A stretch of DNA of 64,000 bases, taken from CAWDMW01 sp963803575 (lineage in GTDB: Bacteria > Pseudomonadota > Alphaproteobacteria > Rickettsiales > UBA998). The stretch spans positions 868,001-932,000 of the forward strand of contig CAWDMW010000002.1 of assembly GCA_963803575.1 (NCBI GenBank), in the 5' to 3' direction. Within the stretch, counting starts at the first letter, position 1; every line of letters starts with the position of its first letter. The notes beneath the pieces were generated by a model, which saw only the letters and a list, made by a program, of their open reading frames with translations, did not search any database and was not told the DNA's origin. Positions 1-8,400 of the stretch are shown in pieces. Made by a program: the position numbers and the translations under genes.

Positions 1-68
1 ACTATCATTAATTGTAATGCTGTTCAGTGTGCAGGTTGCAACAATAAAGATACAGGGAGTTTTAACTA

Positions 69-782
69 ATGACACGCATGTTTACAGGATCACGAGGTGG
101 ATCAGGCGAAGGCGGTGGCACTAACCCTATTTTTGACAAGTACGAAAAACGTAGTGCAAAAAAAACGTTTATGAACAAAATGCGCGGTATTGATGACAGT
201 AACCTGACGCCAGAAGAACGATATAAGAAGGTTTTTGATAAAAAGGTTGAAGAGTTGCGGGCGCAAGCACTGAGTGGTGGATCAAGATATAGTTTTTCGA
301 TGCCGGGAACAGAGCCACAGGAGAAAAAAATCTCTAAAGGCATGGAAGAATTTATTCGTCGTATTGCGGCCAAAAAAGCGAAGGAAGAAGAAAACAAGCT
401 GCGTGAGCGTAATCAGGTAAAGATTCAGCCTAAAGTTTATATGGGACTGCATGGTGGTCGTATTGATAAGAAAGGTCGTGTGTATGGGCCGGATAATCGC
501 TGGATTGCCAGTGTCAATATGAAAACTGGTCGGGTAACGAGCAAATCGGGTATGAGCATCTGTAAGTATAATCCACAATCGCCCTACACCGATCATCAGA
601 TCGTTCAATTTATTGCTAAAGAATATAATCCGAACAAACCCAGCTTTTTTGGCGGAAGCGCAGGTCATGGTGCTGCTGGTGGTGGTATGGGTAATTTCTA
701 CGGTGGTGGCGGTAATAAAGGCGGCGGTATGGGCAGCTTTTACGGCAATGACGACAATAAAGGCGGTGGGTTCTGGGGGTAG
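69..782 (+). CDS. Hypothetical protein with Gly-rich tail
   Basis: A 237-residue protein I do not recognise. The ATG follows a GGGAG ribosome-binding site at 55-59, which supports this start. The N-terminus has a Gly/Ser-rich stretch, followed by a highly charged Lys/Glu/Arg region (about residues 25-135) likely to be helical. A short segment around 140-165 could be a small beta domain. The last 40 residues are repeats of GGG with N, F, Y and M. There is no signal peptide or membrane segment, so it is probably cytoplasmic. The Gly-rich tail resembles low-complexity tails of nucleic-acid or surface-binding proteins, but no function can be assigned. It stands alone upstream of mipA. Confidence 0.7.
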   Translation: MTRMFTGSRGGSGEGGGTNPIFDKYEKRSAKKTFMNKMRGIDDSNLTPEERYKKVFDKKVEELRAQALSGGSRYSFSMPGTEPQEKKISKGMEEFIRRIAAKKAKEEENKLRERNQVKIQPKVYMGLHGGRIDKKGRVYGPDNRWIASVNMKTGRVTSKSGMSICKYNPQSPYTDHQIVQFIAKEYNPNKPSFFGGSAGHGAAGGGMGNFYGGGGNKGGGMGSFYGNDDNKGGGFWG

Positions 783-945
783 TGCGTTATCGCTTTATCT
801 GTTCCCTTACATGTATCTTAAGCAAGATGGCTCAGGCGTTGAGCGTAAGTAATATTTGATTGTGGCATCGTCTGTTGACGTGTCACTTGTTGTTTCTTAT
901 TTTACTCAAACAATCGTTCTGAACTAACCTCCAAGTTATCCCACC

Positions 946-1770
946 ATGAATATATCTAAACATCTTATTAGCGCGTCTGTAGCGCTAACTGTATTGTACT
1001 CTACCAACGTTGTCGCTAATGACTTTCTTGCTGACGGTAAAGCAGACAAATCCGGTTTACACGGGTTTGTTGGGTTGGGGGTTGGCGCTGTTCCTGAATA
1101 TGAGGGTGCTGAAGATTATCAGATGATTCCCTTCATGGTTGGGCGTATTCAGCAGGAATATCGCTATGCTGAAATACTTGGCACAAGCCTTCGTGCAAAC
1201 GTGCTGAATCACGAGAACTTTCAACTAGGCCCTGTGCTTAATTTTCGTTTTGGGCGAGATGATAGTATTGATAATGCTATACTGTCACGTCTGTCAGAGA
1301 TTGATGACGCGTTTGAACTCGGTGTATTTGCGCGATATGACTATTCAACAGGATGGCGTGCAGGTGATTCTTTAGGAATCTCTACCCGTTTCCTGCATGA
1401 CGTCTCTGATGCACATGAAGGATTTGAAGCATCAGTAGGGATTGACTATAATACGCCTATCACGCAGAAACTTCGTATGGGAGTAGATCTTAGCACTTCT
1501 TATGGTAGCAGCGATTATATGAATACGTATTATAGTGTTACATCGCAAAATGTGGGTGCAAGCGGCTTGTCAAATTTCGACGCTGAAAGCGGCTTCAAAG
1601 ATGCATCCATAGGAGTGAACGGGCAATATGCATTTGACCAGCGTTGGGGTCTTTATAGTCGCGTTTCTTACACAAGGTTGCTTGGCGACGCATCGGATAG
1701 CCCTATCGTTGATGATGAGGGCAATGATAATCAGTTTTTAGCAGGGGCAGGGGTATCATATCGGTTTTAG
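946..1770 (+). CDS. MipA/OmpV-family outer-membrane protein
   Basis: A 274-residue protein with a signal peptide (about residues 1-24, ending near VVAND) and alternating amphipathic strands, finishing in a terminal Phe (SYRF) as expected of an outer-membrane beta-barrel. The early segment GVGAVPEYEGAEDY matches the MipA/OmpV family, whose members are scaffolds for murein-synthesising complexes or osmotic/nutrient-responsive porin-like proteins. Length is typical of the family. The gene is monocistronic and converges on the polyprenyl synthase gene with only a few bases between the stop codons, so no separate terminator is apparent. The family assignment is firm, but the exact role is not known. 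Confidence 0.85.
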   Translation: MNISKHLISASVALTVLYSTNVVANDFLADGKADKSGLHGFVGLGVGAVPEYEGAEDYQMIPFMVGRIQQEYRYAEILGTSLRANVLNHENFQLGPVLNFRFGRDDSIDNAILSRLSEIDDAFELGVFARYDYSTGWRAGDSLGISTRFLHDVSDAHEGFEASVGIDYNTPITQKLRMGVDLSTSYGSSDYMNTYYSVTSQNVGASGLSNFDAESGFKDASIGVNGQYAFDQRWGLYSRVSYTRLLGDASDSPIVDDEGNDNQFLAGAGVSYRF

Positions 1771-1774
1771 GGGC

Positions 1775-2806
1775 TTATACGTCTCGATTAACACAAAAAG
1801 CGATGCATTCTTTTAACGCTCTCATAGCGGTAGCGTTGCCGTTTATGTCGTATAGCGCCTGTTCAGCGTGCGCAGCATAGTCTTTTGCCAGTGTCATCGT
1901 TGTTTCTATAGCACGATGTTCCGTTATGTAACCTATTGCTGTATCAAGGTCTTGCGCCTGGTCATCCTGCTCACCCATTACCCGTTCCCAAAATTGGCGC
2001 TGCTGTGAGGTTCCGTGCTGGTAGGCTTCAATCACAGGTAACGTAATCTTTCCTTCGCGCAAATCGTCACCAATGGTTTTGCCAAGTGTGGCCTGTTTGG
2101 CTGAATAATCCAGCGCATCATCAACCAGTTGAAAGGCTATACCCAGATTGCGACCAAATGAAGCAAACGCAACCCGTCTTTCTGTGTCTTCTGTAATGAC
2201 AGGGGCAATCTCGCAAGCGGCACTAAACAAGGCGGCTGTCTTTGATTGAATCACATCCAGATAGGTGTCTTGCGTAGTATTCAGGTTGCCCGTCACCATC
2301 AATTGCTTAACCTCACCTTGTGCAATAATGGCAGAGGCATTAGACAGCAATCCCAGCACTTCCAGTGATCCATCAGAAACCATCAATTGAAATGCCCGAC
2401 TAAAGAGAAAATCTCCGACAAGCACGCTGGCCTGATTGCTCCAGATGCTGTTAGCTGTCTCCAACCCACGGCGCATGGTGCTTTCATCTACTACGTCATC
2501 ATGTAGCAGTGTTGCCGTATGAATCAGCTCCACTGCCGCAGCAAGAGGAATATGCCGGGTTTCCTGCGCATCCAGCAATCGCATACAGGCAAGCGTCAGG
2601 GAAGGGCGAAGTCTTTTGCCACCAGATTGTACAATGTGGTTGGTAATGGTACTGATTAACGGCACATTTTGATTCACAGAGTCTAAAATGACCGTATTTA
2701 CGCGCGTCATATCATCGGCGACTAATGATTGAAGCTGCTGCATCCCTCTATTCCTAACATCAGATGTATTGCTAGCCAAAGAAGGCAAAAGAGAAGAATG
2801 AGGCAT
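1775..2806 (-). CDS. Polyprenyl diphosphate synthase (octaprenyl-type)
   Basis: A trans-isoprenyl diphosphate synthase of 343 residues that extends farnesyl diphosphate with isopentenyl units to make the side chain of ubiquinone. The first Asp-rich motif is seen in LLHDDVVDES and the second in QLVDDALDY, both DDxxD type. The GGKRLRP motif near the N-terminus binds substrate. The small residues before the first motif (HTAT) fit a long-chain product enzyme of the IspB group. About 20 extra N-terminal residues precede the usual start; an internal Met (MQQLQS) is an alternative. Its start codon marks the last chromosomal gene before the mobile element, so its promoter may lie in or next to the left junction. 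Confidence 0.9.
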   Translation of the reverse strand: MPHSSLLPSLASNTSDVRNRGMQQLQSLVADDMTRVNTVILDSVNQNVPLISTITNHIVQSGGKRLRPSLTLACMRLLDAQETRHIPLAAAVELIHTATLLHDDVVDESTMRRGLETANSIWSNQASVLVGDFLFSRAFQLMVSDGSLEVLGLLSNASAIIAQGEVKQLMVTGNLNTTQDTYLDVIQSKTAALFSAACEIAPVITEDTERRVAFASFGRNLGIAFQLVDDALDYSAKQATLGKTIGDDLREGKITLPVIEAYQHGTSQQRQFWERVMGEQDDQAQDLDTAIGYITEHRAIETTMTLAKDYAAHAEQALYDINGNATAMRALKECIAFCVNRDV

Positions 2807-2864
2807 GAAAAGTATCTGCGAAAATAGTGTTAATACACACCTATTAGAGTCCGACTCATGCGTT

Positions 2865-3032
2865 ATGTCAATGGACTTCTATACTATTGTAAGAATTAGA
2901 AGGATAGGGTGTTTGGTGGACACCCACGGAGGCAACCTGAACTCTGTTTTTGAGCTATTTAAAGACTGGGAACCGCAGCTTGAACCGTTCCGCGCAGAGT
3001 TAAAAGATGATGTTGGAGGGCTTGAAATATGA
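2865..3032 (+). CDS. Possible small protein upstream of mobC
   Basis: An open frame whose stop overlaps the mobC start (ATGA), which suggests translational coupling. Possible starts are ATG 2865, ATG 2871 or GTG 2916. The acidic, Trp/Phe-containing C-terminal half looks protein-like, whereas the upstream part may not be coding. I do not recognise it. It may be a short transfer-operon leader protein or simply a chance frame over the transfer-origin region. Confidence 0.3.
   Translation: MSMDFYTIVRIRRIGCLVDTHGGNLNSVFELFKDWEPQLEPFRAELKDDVGGLEI
2907..2925. repeat. Inverted repeat upstream of mobC (possible oriT component)
   Basis: Six-base arms GGGTGT and ACACCC separated by seven bases, about 100 bases before the mobC-like frame. 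Relaxase nicking sites usually sit next to mobC and next to a small inverted repeat, so this is a candidate part of oriT. The arms are short and could be chance. Confidence 0.3.
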
Positions 3033-3500
3033 GCCATCCTACTCAAGAAAATCTCAGTGATTATTTCAATATTTGCAATACGGCAACGGAAACACCAAAA
3101 GCGCAGAAAAAGCAGAAGCCACTTTTGCCTATCTCCTTCCGTGTTACTCAGGAAGAGAAAAAGCACCTGACACAAGCGGCAGGCAAAACATCAGTAAGCA
3201 GCTACGTCCGTCAATGTGTGTTGGGTGATTTAGCTAATGTTCGCCCCACGTGCTACCGCAAGCGGAAAAAAAGAGCCATCAATAAATTCTGTTGAATTGG
3301 CGCGCCTGCTCGGCATGTTTGGTCAATCGGAACTTGCCACTTCTATGCTGGCTCTTTCTTTAGCTGCGGCGCAGGGGCATATTGATGTTACGCCTGAGAT
3401 TGAAGATAAAATTGATTCTGCCTGTGATGATATTGAAAGTATCAAGCTGGCGCTCATTATGTCGCTCAATGTGAAACCGCAAGGCGGTTCTAGCGGATGA
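3029..3500 (+). pseudogene. MobC-like relaxosome protein split by a frameshift
   Basis: Two overlapping frames together resemble one plasmid mobilisation relaxosome protein (MobC type), which helps the relaxase bind and open oriT. The first (3029-3295) holds the ribbon-helix-helix-like part, with ISFRVTQEEKKHL and SSYVRQCVLGD. The second (3237-3500), one base out of register, holds the usual C-terminal helical part, VELARLLGMFGQSELA. The join falls between about 3232 and 3275 and needs one base skipped. The ATG at 3237 has no good ribosome-binding site, which argues against two independent genes. A run of seven A at 3266-3272 is a possible slippage point. The second frame overlaps the relaxase start (ATGA), so translation into the relaxase may still be coupled. 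Confidence 0.65.
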
Positions 3501-6259
3501 TACTTAACGGCAATCAACGCGGCGGTGCCAAGGATTTAGCGCTGCATTTGATGAAAACAGAGAATGAAGTGGTTGAACTCCATGAGATGCGTGGCTTTGT
3601 ATCGCGTGATCTCATGGGTGCGCTGAATGAGATATATGCTGTTAGCCGTGGCACGAAGTGCTCACAATATATGTACTCACTTTCACTCAATCCGCCTAAA
3701 GATGCCGATGTGTCCGTTGCCGAATTTGAAGATGCAATTGAACAGGCAGAGAAACGGCTCGGCTTGCAAGGGCAAGCGCGAGCGGTGGTGTTCCATGAGA
3801 AGAATGGTCGTCGTCACGTGCATGTCGTGTGGTCACGCATTGATCTCAAAACCATGACGGCGCGGCAAATGTCGCATGATCGTGAAAAACTCACCACCCT
3901 GTCAAAAGAGCTGTTTCTCCAGCATAATTGGGACATGCCAGATGGTTTGAAAAATCGTAAAGACCGCGATCCGACAAATTATACTCATGCTGAACATCAA
4001 CAAGCACAACGCGTGAAGAAAAATGCTGCTGATATCAAGCATCATTTTCAGGAGGCATGGGCGCAATCTGACAGTCGTATTACCTTCGAGCATGCGCTGG
4101 CAGAAAAAGGCTATTATCTGGCGCGTGGCGATACGGGGCGTTTTGTTACCATAGATATTCATGGTGAAATCTATTCCGTGGCGAAAATGCTTCCAAAGGG
4201 CATTAACACCAAACATGTCCGTGCTCGTTTGGTTGATGAAGCTGAGTTACCGTCACTGGATCAAGTGCGTGCAATGCTGGCTGAGCAGCAGAAACCACAC
4301 GTGCCAGATAAAGAAGTCACCGTAGCGCCTAAACCAGCCAAGACAACGCTCACGCCTGATAAGGCGATAGAACTTGTGACGCGCTATCATGCGGCTTTCA
4401 CGCCCAAAATGATGGAACGGACGCTTTATAAATCTGAAAAAGATGAAGTGAAACGGAAACAGCTTGTGTCTGATGTGCTGGAATCAGACCAACTTATAAA
4501 GATTGGTCAGCGTGACGATCACGATGTCTACACCACACAAGCTATGCTTGATCTGGAACAGCACATGAGTGATGCAGCTCAAATCATGGCACATACAAAC
4601 TCATATAAAGTCGATAATCATGCCACCCATCGCGCTATCTTTAATCTAAATGCAAAATTATCGAAAGAAACAAATGGCACAGCCAGTTTGAGTGCTGAGC
4701 AAGTTGCTACTCTAAAACATATGACTGATAATAAGCAACTTTCACTGGTTGTGGGTGTGGCAGGCGCAGGTAAAACCACCATTATGGCTGGTGCTAAGGA
4801 GGCATATGAATCGCAAGGCTATCGTGTGCGTGGTGCTGCACCGTCTGGTATCGCTTCCGCAGGACTAAAAGACATCGGAATAAATGCATCGACACTGCAT
4901 TCGCTTGAATATCGTATTAACATCGCTAAAAAGATGATGGATGATAATGACGGCAAGCCATTAACGGCGCGGCAACATGAATTTATTCAAAGCACCATGC
5001 TTACTAGCAAAGACGTCCTCATTGTTGATGAGGCTGGTATGGTATCAGCTAAGCAACTTTCCAATGTCATTGATCTCTGCCAGCAATCAGGCGCAAAATT
5101 GGTGTTGGTCGGTGATCCTGAACAATTACAATCTATTGAAGCTGGTGCGGCATTCCGCACTTTGCTTGAACGCAATGAATCTGCCACCATCACAGAAGTA
5201 CGCCGCCAGAAAACAGAGTGGCAACGTGACGCCACGATGCAGTTATCACAAGGAAATACCGCAGATGCGCTGCATGCCTATCAGAAAAATGGCGATATTA
5301 CCCACAGCAAAACCAGAACGGCTGCACAAGAGCAACTGGTTGCTGATATGATGCAGTCGTACCGTGCTGATCCAGCCAAAACCCGTCTTGTACTGGCTTA
5401 TACCAAATTGGATGTGGCAGAATTGAATGAGCGTATTAAAACTGAAATGGTGAAGCTTAGTAAAGTCTCGGCTGATAATATCACCACTGCTGTCACCGTC
5501 ACCGATGGTGATGTGGAATATCAGACAAAACAAGATTTTGCGATTGGTGATCGTATCATGTTCCGCAAGAATGACAAAGTACTTGGCGTGATGAACGGTA
5601 CGTTTGGAACGCTGAAAAATATGCAAGATGGTGTGTTTCATGTTGAACTGGATAATGGGCACATGCTCAATTTCTCAACAGAGGAATATAACCACCTCCA
5701 ACTTGGCTATGCCGCAACCATTCATAAGTCTCAGGGCATGACCGTTGATGAATCTTACGTACTGGCAACCCCGCATTTTGATCGCCATACGACGTATGTG
5801 GCTATGTCTCGCCATAAGCAGCAGGTCAAGATGTATGCTAGCAAAGGTGATTTTAAAAACCAGAACCAGCTATATACCAAGCTTGGCAAAGATGGCGACA
5901 AGCTCTCCACGCTTGATTTTACTGATGCGTCGCAGAAGCAGTATATCTCCGAAAAGAAACAGACATTCAGTAAGCGTATCAAACAATCATGGCAACGTAT
6001 GCGTGGAAAGCAGCCCAATACGATTACGTTAGAACAAATAAAACAGCGTCAGAAGTTGCAGCAGACACATGGCTCCGAGCTAAAAAGTGCTGAACAGCAT
6101 CATGTATCACAAACTGTACGCCAGCCCGATCCATCAAAATCATTGTCACAGCAGGACTTTGTGACAATGAGAAACGAGTTTGTAAAGCAATCCAGTGCTG
6201 CGCCAAAGTCACAAGCTCAGCACTATGATAACGAGCAACACCCTACTTATGAACGGTAG
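3497..6259 (+). CDS. Relaxase-helicase of the mobilizable element
   Basis: A 920-residue conjugative relaxase fused to a superfamily 1 helicase. The N-terminal ~250 residues form the nickase, with the metal-binding His triad visible as H100 and H107-x-H109 (HVHVVWSR). The catalytic Tyr is probably one of Y47, Y58 or Y60. After a linker, a RecD/TraA-like motor domain carries Walker A GVAGAGKT (residues 420-427), Walker B IVDEAG (509-514), GDPEQLQ (539-545) and the late motif TIHKSQGMT. The C-terminal 100 residues are polar and low in complexity. It should cut oriT, bind the 5' end covalently and unwind the strand being transferred. The VirD4-like coupling protein at 21625 is its likely docking partner. 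Confidence 0.9.
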   Translation: MILNGNQRGGAKDLALHLMKTENEVVELHEMRGFVSRDLMGALNEIYAVSRGTKCSQYMYSLSLNPPKDADVSVAEFEDAIEQAEKRLGLQGQARAVVFHEKNGRRHVHVVWSRIDLKTMTARQMSHDREKLTTLSKELFLQHNWDMPDGLKNRKDRDPTNYTHAEHQQAQRVKKNAADIKHHFQEAWAQSDSRITFEHALAEKGYYLARGDTGRFVTIDIHGEIYSVAKMLPKGINTKHVRARLVDEAELPSLDQVRAMLAEQQKPHVPDKEVTVAPKPAKTTLTPDKAIELVTRYHAAFTPKMMERTLYKSEKDEVKRKQLVSDVLESDQLIKIGQRDDHDVYTTQAMLDLEQHMSDAAQIMAHTNSYKVDNHATHRAIFNLNAKLSKETNGTASLSAEQVATLKHMTDNKQLSLVVGVAGAGKTTIMAGAKEAYESQGYRVRGAAPSGIASAGLKDIGINASTLHSLEYRINIAKKMMDDNDGKPLTARQHEFIQSTMLTSKDVLIVDEAGMVSAKQLSNVIDLCQQSGAKLVLVGDPEQLQSIEAGAAFRTLLERNESATITEVRRQKTEWQRDATMQLSQGNTADALHAYQKNGDITHSKTRTAAQEQLVADMMQSYRADPAKTRLVLAYTKLDVAELNERIKTEMVKLSKVSADNITTAVTVTDGDVEYQTKQDFAIGDRIMFRKNDKVLGVMNGTFGTLKNMQDGVFHVELDNGHMLNFSTEEYNHLQLGYAATIHKSQGMTVDESYVLATPHFDRHTTYVAMSRHKQQVKMYASKGDFKNQNQLYTKLGKDGDKLSTLDFTDASQKQYISEKKQTFSKRIKQSWQRMRGKQPNTITLEQIKQRQKLQQTHGSELKSAEQHHVSQTVRQPDPSKSLSQQDFVTMRNEFVKQSSAAPKSQAQHYDNEQHPTYER

Positions 6260-6271
6260 TAATAATCATAC

Positions 6272-6314
6272 TTGCCCCCATATGGTATATTCATATATAA
6301 TGGTAATGAATATA
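6272..6314 (+). promoter_or_regulatory. parDE promoter with overlapping operator
   Basis: A sigma70-like promoter, TTGCCC (6272-6277) and TATAAT (6296-6301) with an 18-base spacer. Perfect nine-base inverted arms TATATTCAT (6286-6294) and ATGAATATA (6306-6314) bracket the -10 box. This is the expected layout for autorepression by a ribbon-helix-helix antitoxin bound alone or with its toxin. Confidence 0.7.
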
Positions 6315-6331
6315 TTTGAGGAGATTACATC

Positions 6332-6577
6332 ATGGCAACTACATCAGTTACTCTTGGCGAACACTGGGAAGTGTTCATTAAAAACGAAGTTGCAAGTGGG
6401 CGCTATGGCACAGCCAGCGAAGTTATTCGCGATGCTTTACGCAATTTGGAAGATCGAAAAAGCAAGATGAAAGCATTACGCATCCATCTTGGTGAGGGTG
6501 CAATGCAATCTGCAAATGGCGAGTATGTCACGCAGACGCTAGATGATATGCTTCAAGAGTTTAAGACAACACAGTGA
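6332..6577 (+). CDS. parD: ParD-family antitoxin
   Basis: An 81-residue type II antitoxin. The N-terminus shows the ribbon-helix-helix DNA-binding fold (TTSVTLGEHWEVFI, then SGRYGTASEVIRDALR), and the C-terminal tail should wrap and neutralise the toxin. AGGAG at 6318-6322 sets the ATG start. It overlaps parE by four bases (ATGA), so the two are translated together, antitoxin first. It should repress its own promoter through the inverted repeat just upstream. In an integrated element such a pair stabilises inheritance. Confidence 0.92.
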   Translation: MATTSVTLGEHWEVFIKNEVASGRYGTASEVIRDALRNLEDRKSKMKALRIHLGEGAMQSANGEYVTQTLDDMLQEFKTTQ

Positions 6578-6873
6578 CATATTTTAATCTCACGCCACGC
6601 GCAAAAGCAGATTTACGCAATATATGGAATTACACCGTGGATATTTGGGGTGAAACTCAAGCTGATAATTATGTAACCGCACTTTATGAGCGTTTTGGCT
6701 GGTTGGCAAAACAGCCAAAACTCGGTAAGCATCGCGTTGATGTGCATGATGGGTATTATTGCTTTCTACACCAGAAGCATCTTGTGTTTTATCTATGCTT
6801 TGACGGTCATATTGACATTATCGGTGTGCCGCATAAAAGCATGGATATACTCGACTATTTTGATGATGAGTGA
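6574..6873 (+). CDS. parE: ParE-family toxin
   Basis: A 99-residue RelE/ParE-superfamily toxin. It shows the family pattern LTPRAKADLRNIWNYT at the start, a central LAKQPKLGKHR and the terminal strand region with YYCFLHQKHLVFYL. ParE toxins poison DNA gyrase, whereas RelE relatives cut mRNA. The ParD partner and the absence of obvious RelE catalytic residues favour the gyrase-directed type. Its length is normal and the gene looks intact. It converges with the next gene with one base between the stops. Confidence 0.9.
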   Translation: MTYFNLTPRAKADLRNIWNYTVDIWGETQADNYVTALYERFGWLAKQPKLGKHRVDVHDGYYCFLHQKHLVFYLCFDGHIDIIGVPHKSMDILDYFDDE

Positions 6874-6874
6874 G

Positions 6875-7765
6875 TTATTTCACCCATCTAATTTCAGAAA
6901 GCAGCACTCCTACGCATTCAATAGCCAATTGCGCATTTTGTTCTCTAATTGGGGGCATATCACGCTTATGTCGTTCAGACGGTTTCGCACGGGCATGTAA
7001 TCTTGCGATAATATGCGCGGCACTTGCCGCAACCGTCATTTTTTCCTGTTCAAGTTTTTTAACAAGTTGTCCCAAGTCTTTGGATTGCGAACCTTTTAGT
7101 TCGAAATAGGCGAGTAATATTTGACTGGCAGTGTCTCTTGCTCGGTCAATAACTGAAACAGGCGCAGCACGGTAAACTTCATTTACAAAGCTACTTATAG
7201 ACTCATTTACAAGTGTTTTGTAATTTTCTGGGACTTTATCCTGATCTATCTCAGGAATCACGCTGCGGGTACTTCTTGCTTTTAGGGTGACTAAATCTTC
7301 TCCGTGCGCGATACCTTCAACGTCAATAACTGTCCATATAGTAAATCGATCATCTATCCCTAAAAGTACCAAAGGTTGTTCTTTCTGGTTTTTCATGTAG
7401 TGGGAGAAAAAGGGTATGCTTTGATAAACATACACCCGCTTTCGTATTCCAAGTTTATCAGATTTGGCTAATTCAAGAGGTCTGGCAGGATGTGGTTGCA
7501 CATGCCATTCCTGCGGCTGACTCCCTACGTCACCAGAATAAAAGCGTCCGCGCCTTATTCGAGCTGTAGGATCATAATAATCCTCTCGAAACTTCAAAGA
7601 TTGCGAAGGGCTTGCGCCAGATGATTCTCCTGATAGCTTACCTTCCAAGTCATAAGTAATCTTAGCTGGCGTAACAACAGGCGAAGGCCATAAAGCATGC
7701 GCGTAACGACTTGTATTACTCTCATAAACAAGCTGTTGATTTTCATCAATTACAATCCATGACAT
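6875..7765 (-). CDS. Hypothetical element protein
   Basis: A 296-residue soluble protein I do not recognise. The ATG at 7765 is chosen over one four codons upstream because GGGAG lies five bases before it. The N-terminal half is beta-rich and Trp/Tyr-containing (SWIVIDENQQLVYES, then a tract with many charged and aromatic residues). The C-terminal 120 residues are helical, including a Lys/Glu-rich helix near 235-250. There is no signal peptide or membrane segment. It is oriented with the next two genes (7887, 8401), but its promoter seems separate because a hairpin terminator lies between it and the 7887 gene. Confidence 0.65.
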   Translation of the reverse strand: MSWIVIDENQQLVYESNTSRYAHALWPSPVVTPAKITYDLEGKLSGESSGASPSQSLKFREDYYDPTARIRRGRFYSGDVGSQPQEWHVQPHPARPLELAKSDKLGIRKRVYVYQSIPFFSHYMKNQKEQPLVLLGIDDRFTIWTVIDVEGIAHGEDLVTLKARSTRSVIPEIDQDKVPENYKTLVNESISSFVNEVYRAAPVSVIDRARDTASQILLAYFELKGSQSKDLGQLVKKLEQEKMTVAASAAHIIARLHARAKPSERHKRDMPPIREQNAQLAIECVGVLLSEIRWVK

Positions 7766-7844
7766 AAAAACTCCCAATATATTAAATAATTGAAGTATGC
7801 CTAGTTCGTGCCGTAATTCAATCAGCTTTTAATCAATAATATAA

Positions 7845-7869
7845 GCCGCCTAGCCGAATGCTAGGCGGC
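7845..7869 (-). terminator. Intrinsic terminator downstream of the 7887 gene
   Basis: Perfect ten-base arms GCCGCCTAGC and GCTAGGCGGC with a five-base loop. Read on the minus strand, the hairpin is followed by a T-rich run (TTATATTATT), as expected for Rho-independent termination of the ardA-7887 transcript. Confidence 0.75.
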
Positions 7870-7886
7870 ACAAATTTTACGACACG

Positions 7887-8387
7887 TTAAAAAAGCGCCA
7901 TTTGCGTATCACTTGCATCAGTAATACCATACACTAACCGCGCCATAGCAATCGTTTGCTTACCTTCAAATATTGGCGCATCAATGCAGTCATTCACCGA
8001 TTGCCAGCTTGCCCATATTTTAAGTCCTGCACCAGCATATGAAACACTGATACTATCGGCGCATGAGCTACCGCCTGCAATGCCAAGCTCATAACGCAAC
8101 GCATCATGTAATTGTTCATCGTTCAAACCACTCTCGGCGCGTTGCTGCCAACGTGACGTTGCACCTTGCATGTTGTTCGTAGCGCAGATAAATGCGGCTT
8201 TCTTGTCTTCATCAGTTAATATGCGCGATGTGCCGCCCTCTGGATGAAACCATAGCGGCATGAAGCGCAATTCAAAACCCTGAGCCTTGCGCTCTGCCTC
8301 CTTTGGCTGACTTTTGCCTTTATAAAGCTTGATCCATGTGCCATTTGCGTAATCAGGATGGCGTCCCCATGTCATTGATTGTGTCAT
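7887..8387 (-). CDS. Hypothetical protein co-transcribed with ardA
   Basis: A 166-residue protein of unknown function. GGAGGG just upstream supports the ATG at 8387. The sequence is rich in Trp and Ala, with no membrane segment or signal peptide. It lies 13 bases downstream of ardA in the same direction and ahead of a strong terminator, so the two form a short operon. Genes in this position of transferred elements often encode accessory anti-defence or establishment proteins, but nothing in the sequence itself shows this. Confidence 0.65.
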   Translation of the reverse strand: MTQSMTWGRHPDYANGTWIKLYKGKSQPKEAERKAQGFELRFMPLWFHPEGGTSRILTDEDKKAAFICATNNMQGATSRWQQRAESGLNDEQLHDALRYELGIAGGSSCADSISVSYAGAGLKIWASWQSVNDCIDAPIFEGKQTIAMARLVYGITDASDTQMALF

Positions 8388-8400
8388 GTTCCAGCCCTCC

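Noticed and set aside
2839..2860. GAGTC-C-GACTC palindrome near the left end as an attachment core.
   Set aside because: It is short and has no matching copy at the tRNA end.
2907..2944. TGGTGG and GAACTC in the left junction resemble parts of the tRNA-Val 3' end.
   Set aside because: The spacing differs (25 against 20 bases) and the sequence between does not match, so it is not a credible attL.
3266..3272. Run of seven A as a proven programmed frameshift site in mobC.
   Set aside because: It is not a standard X_XXY_YYZ heptamer in the zero frame, and a simple insertion explains the data as well.
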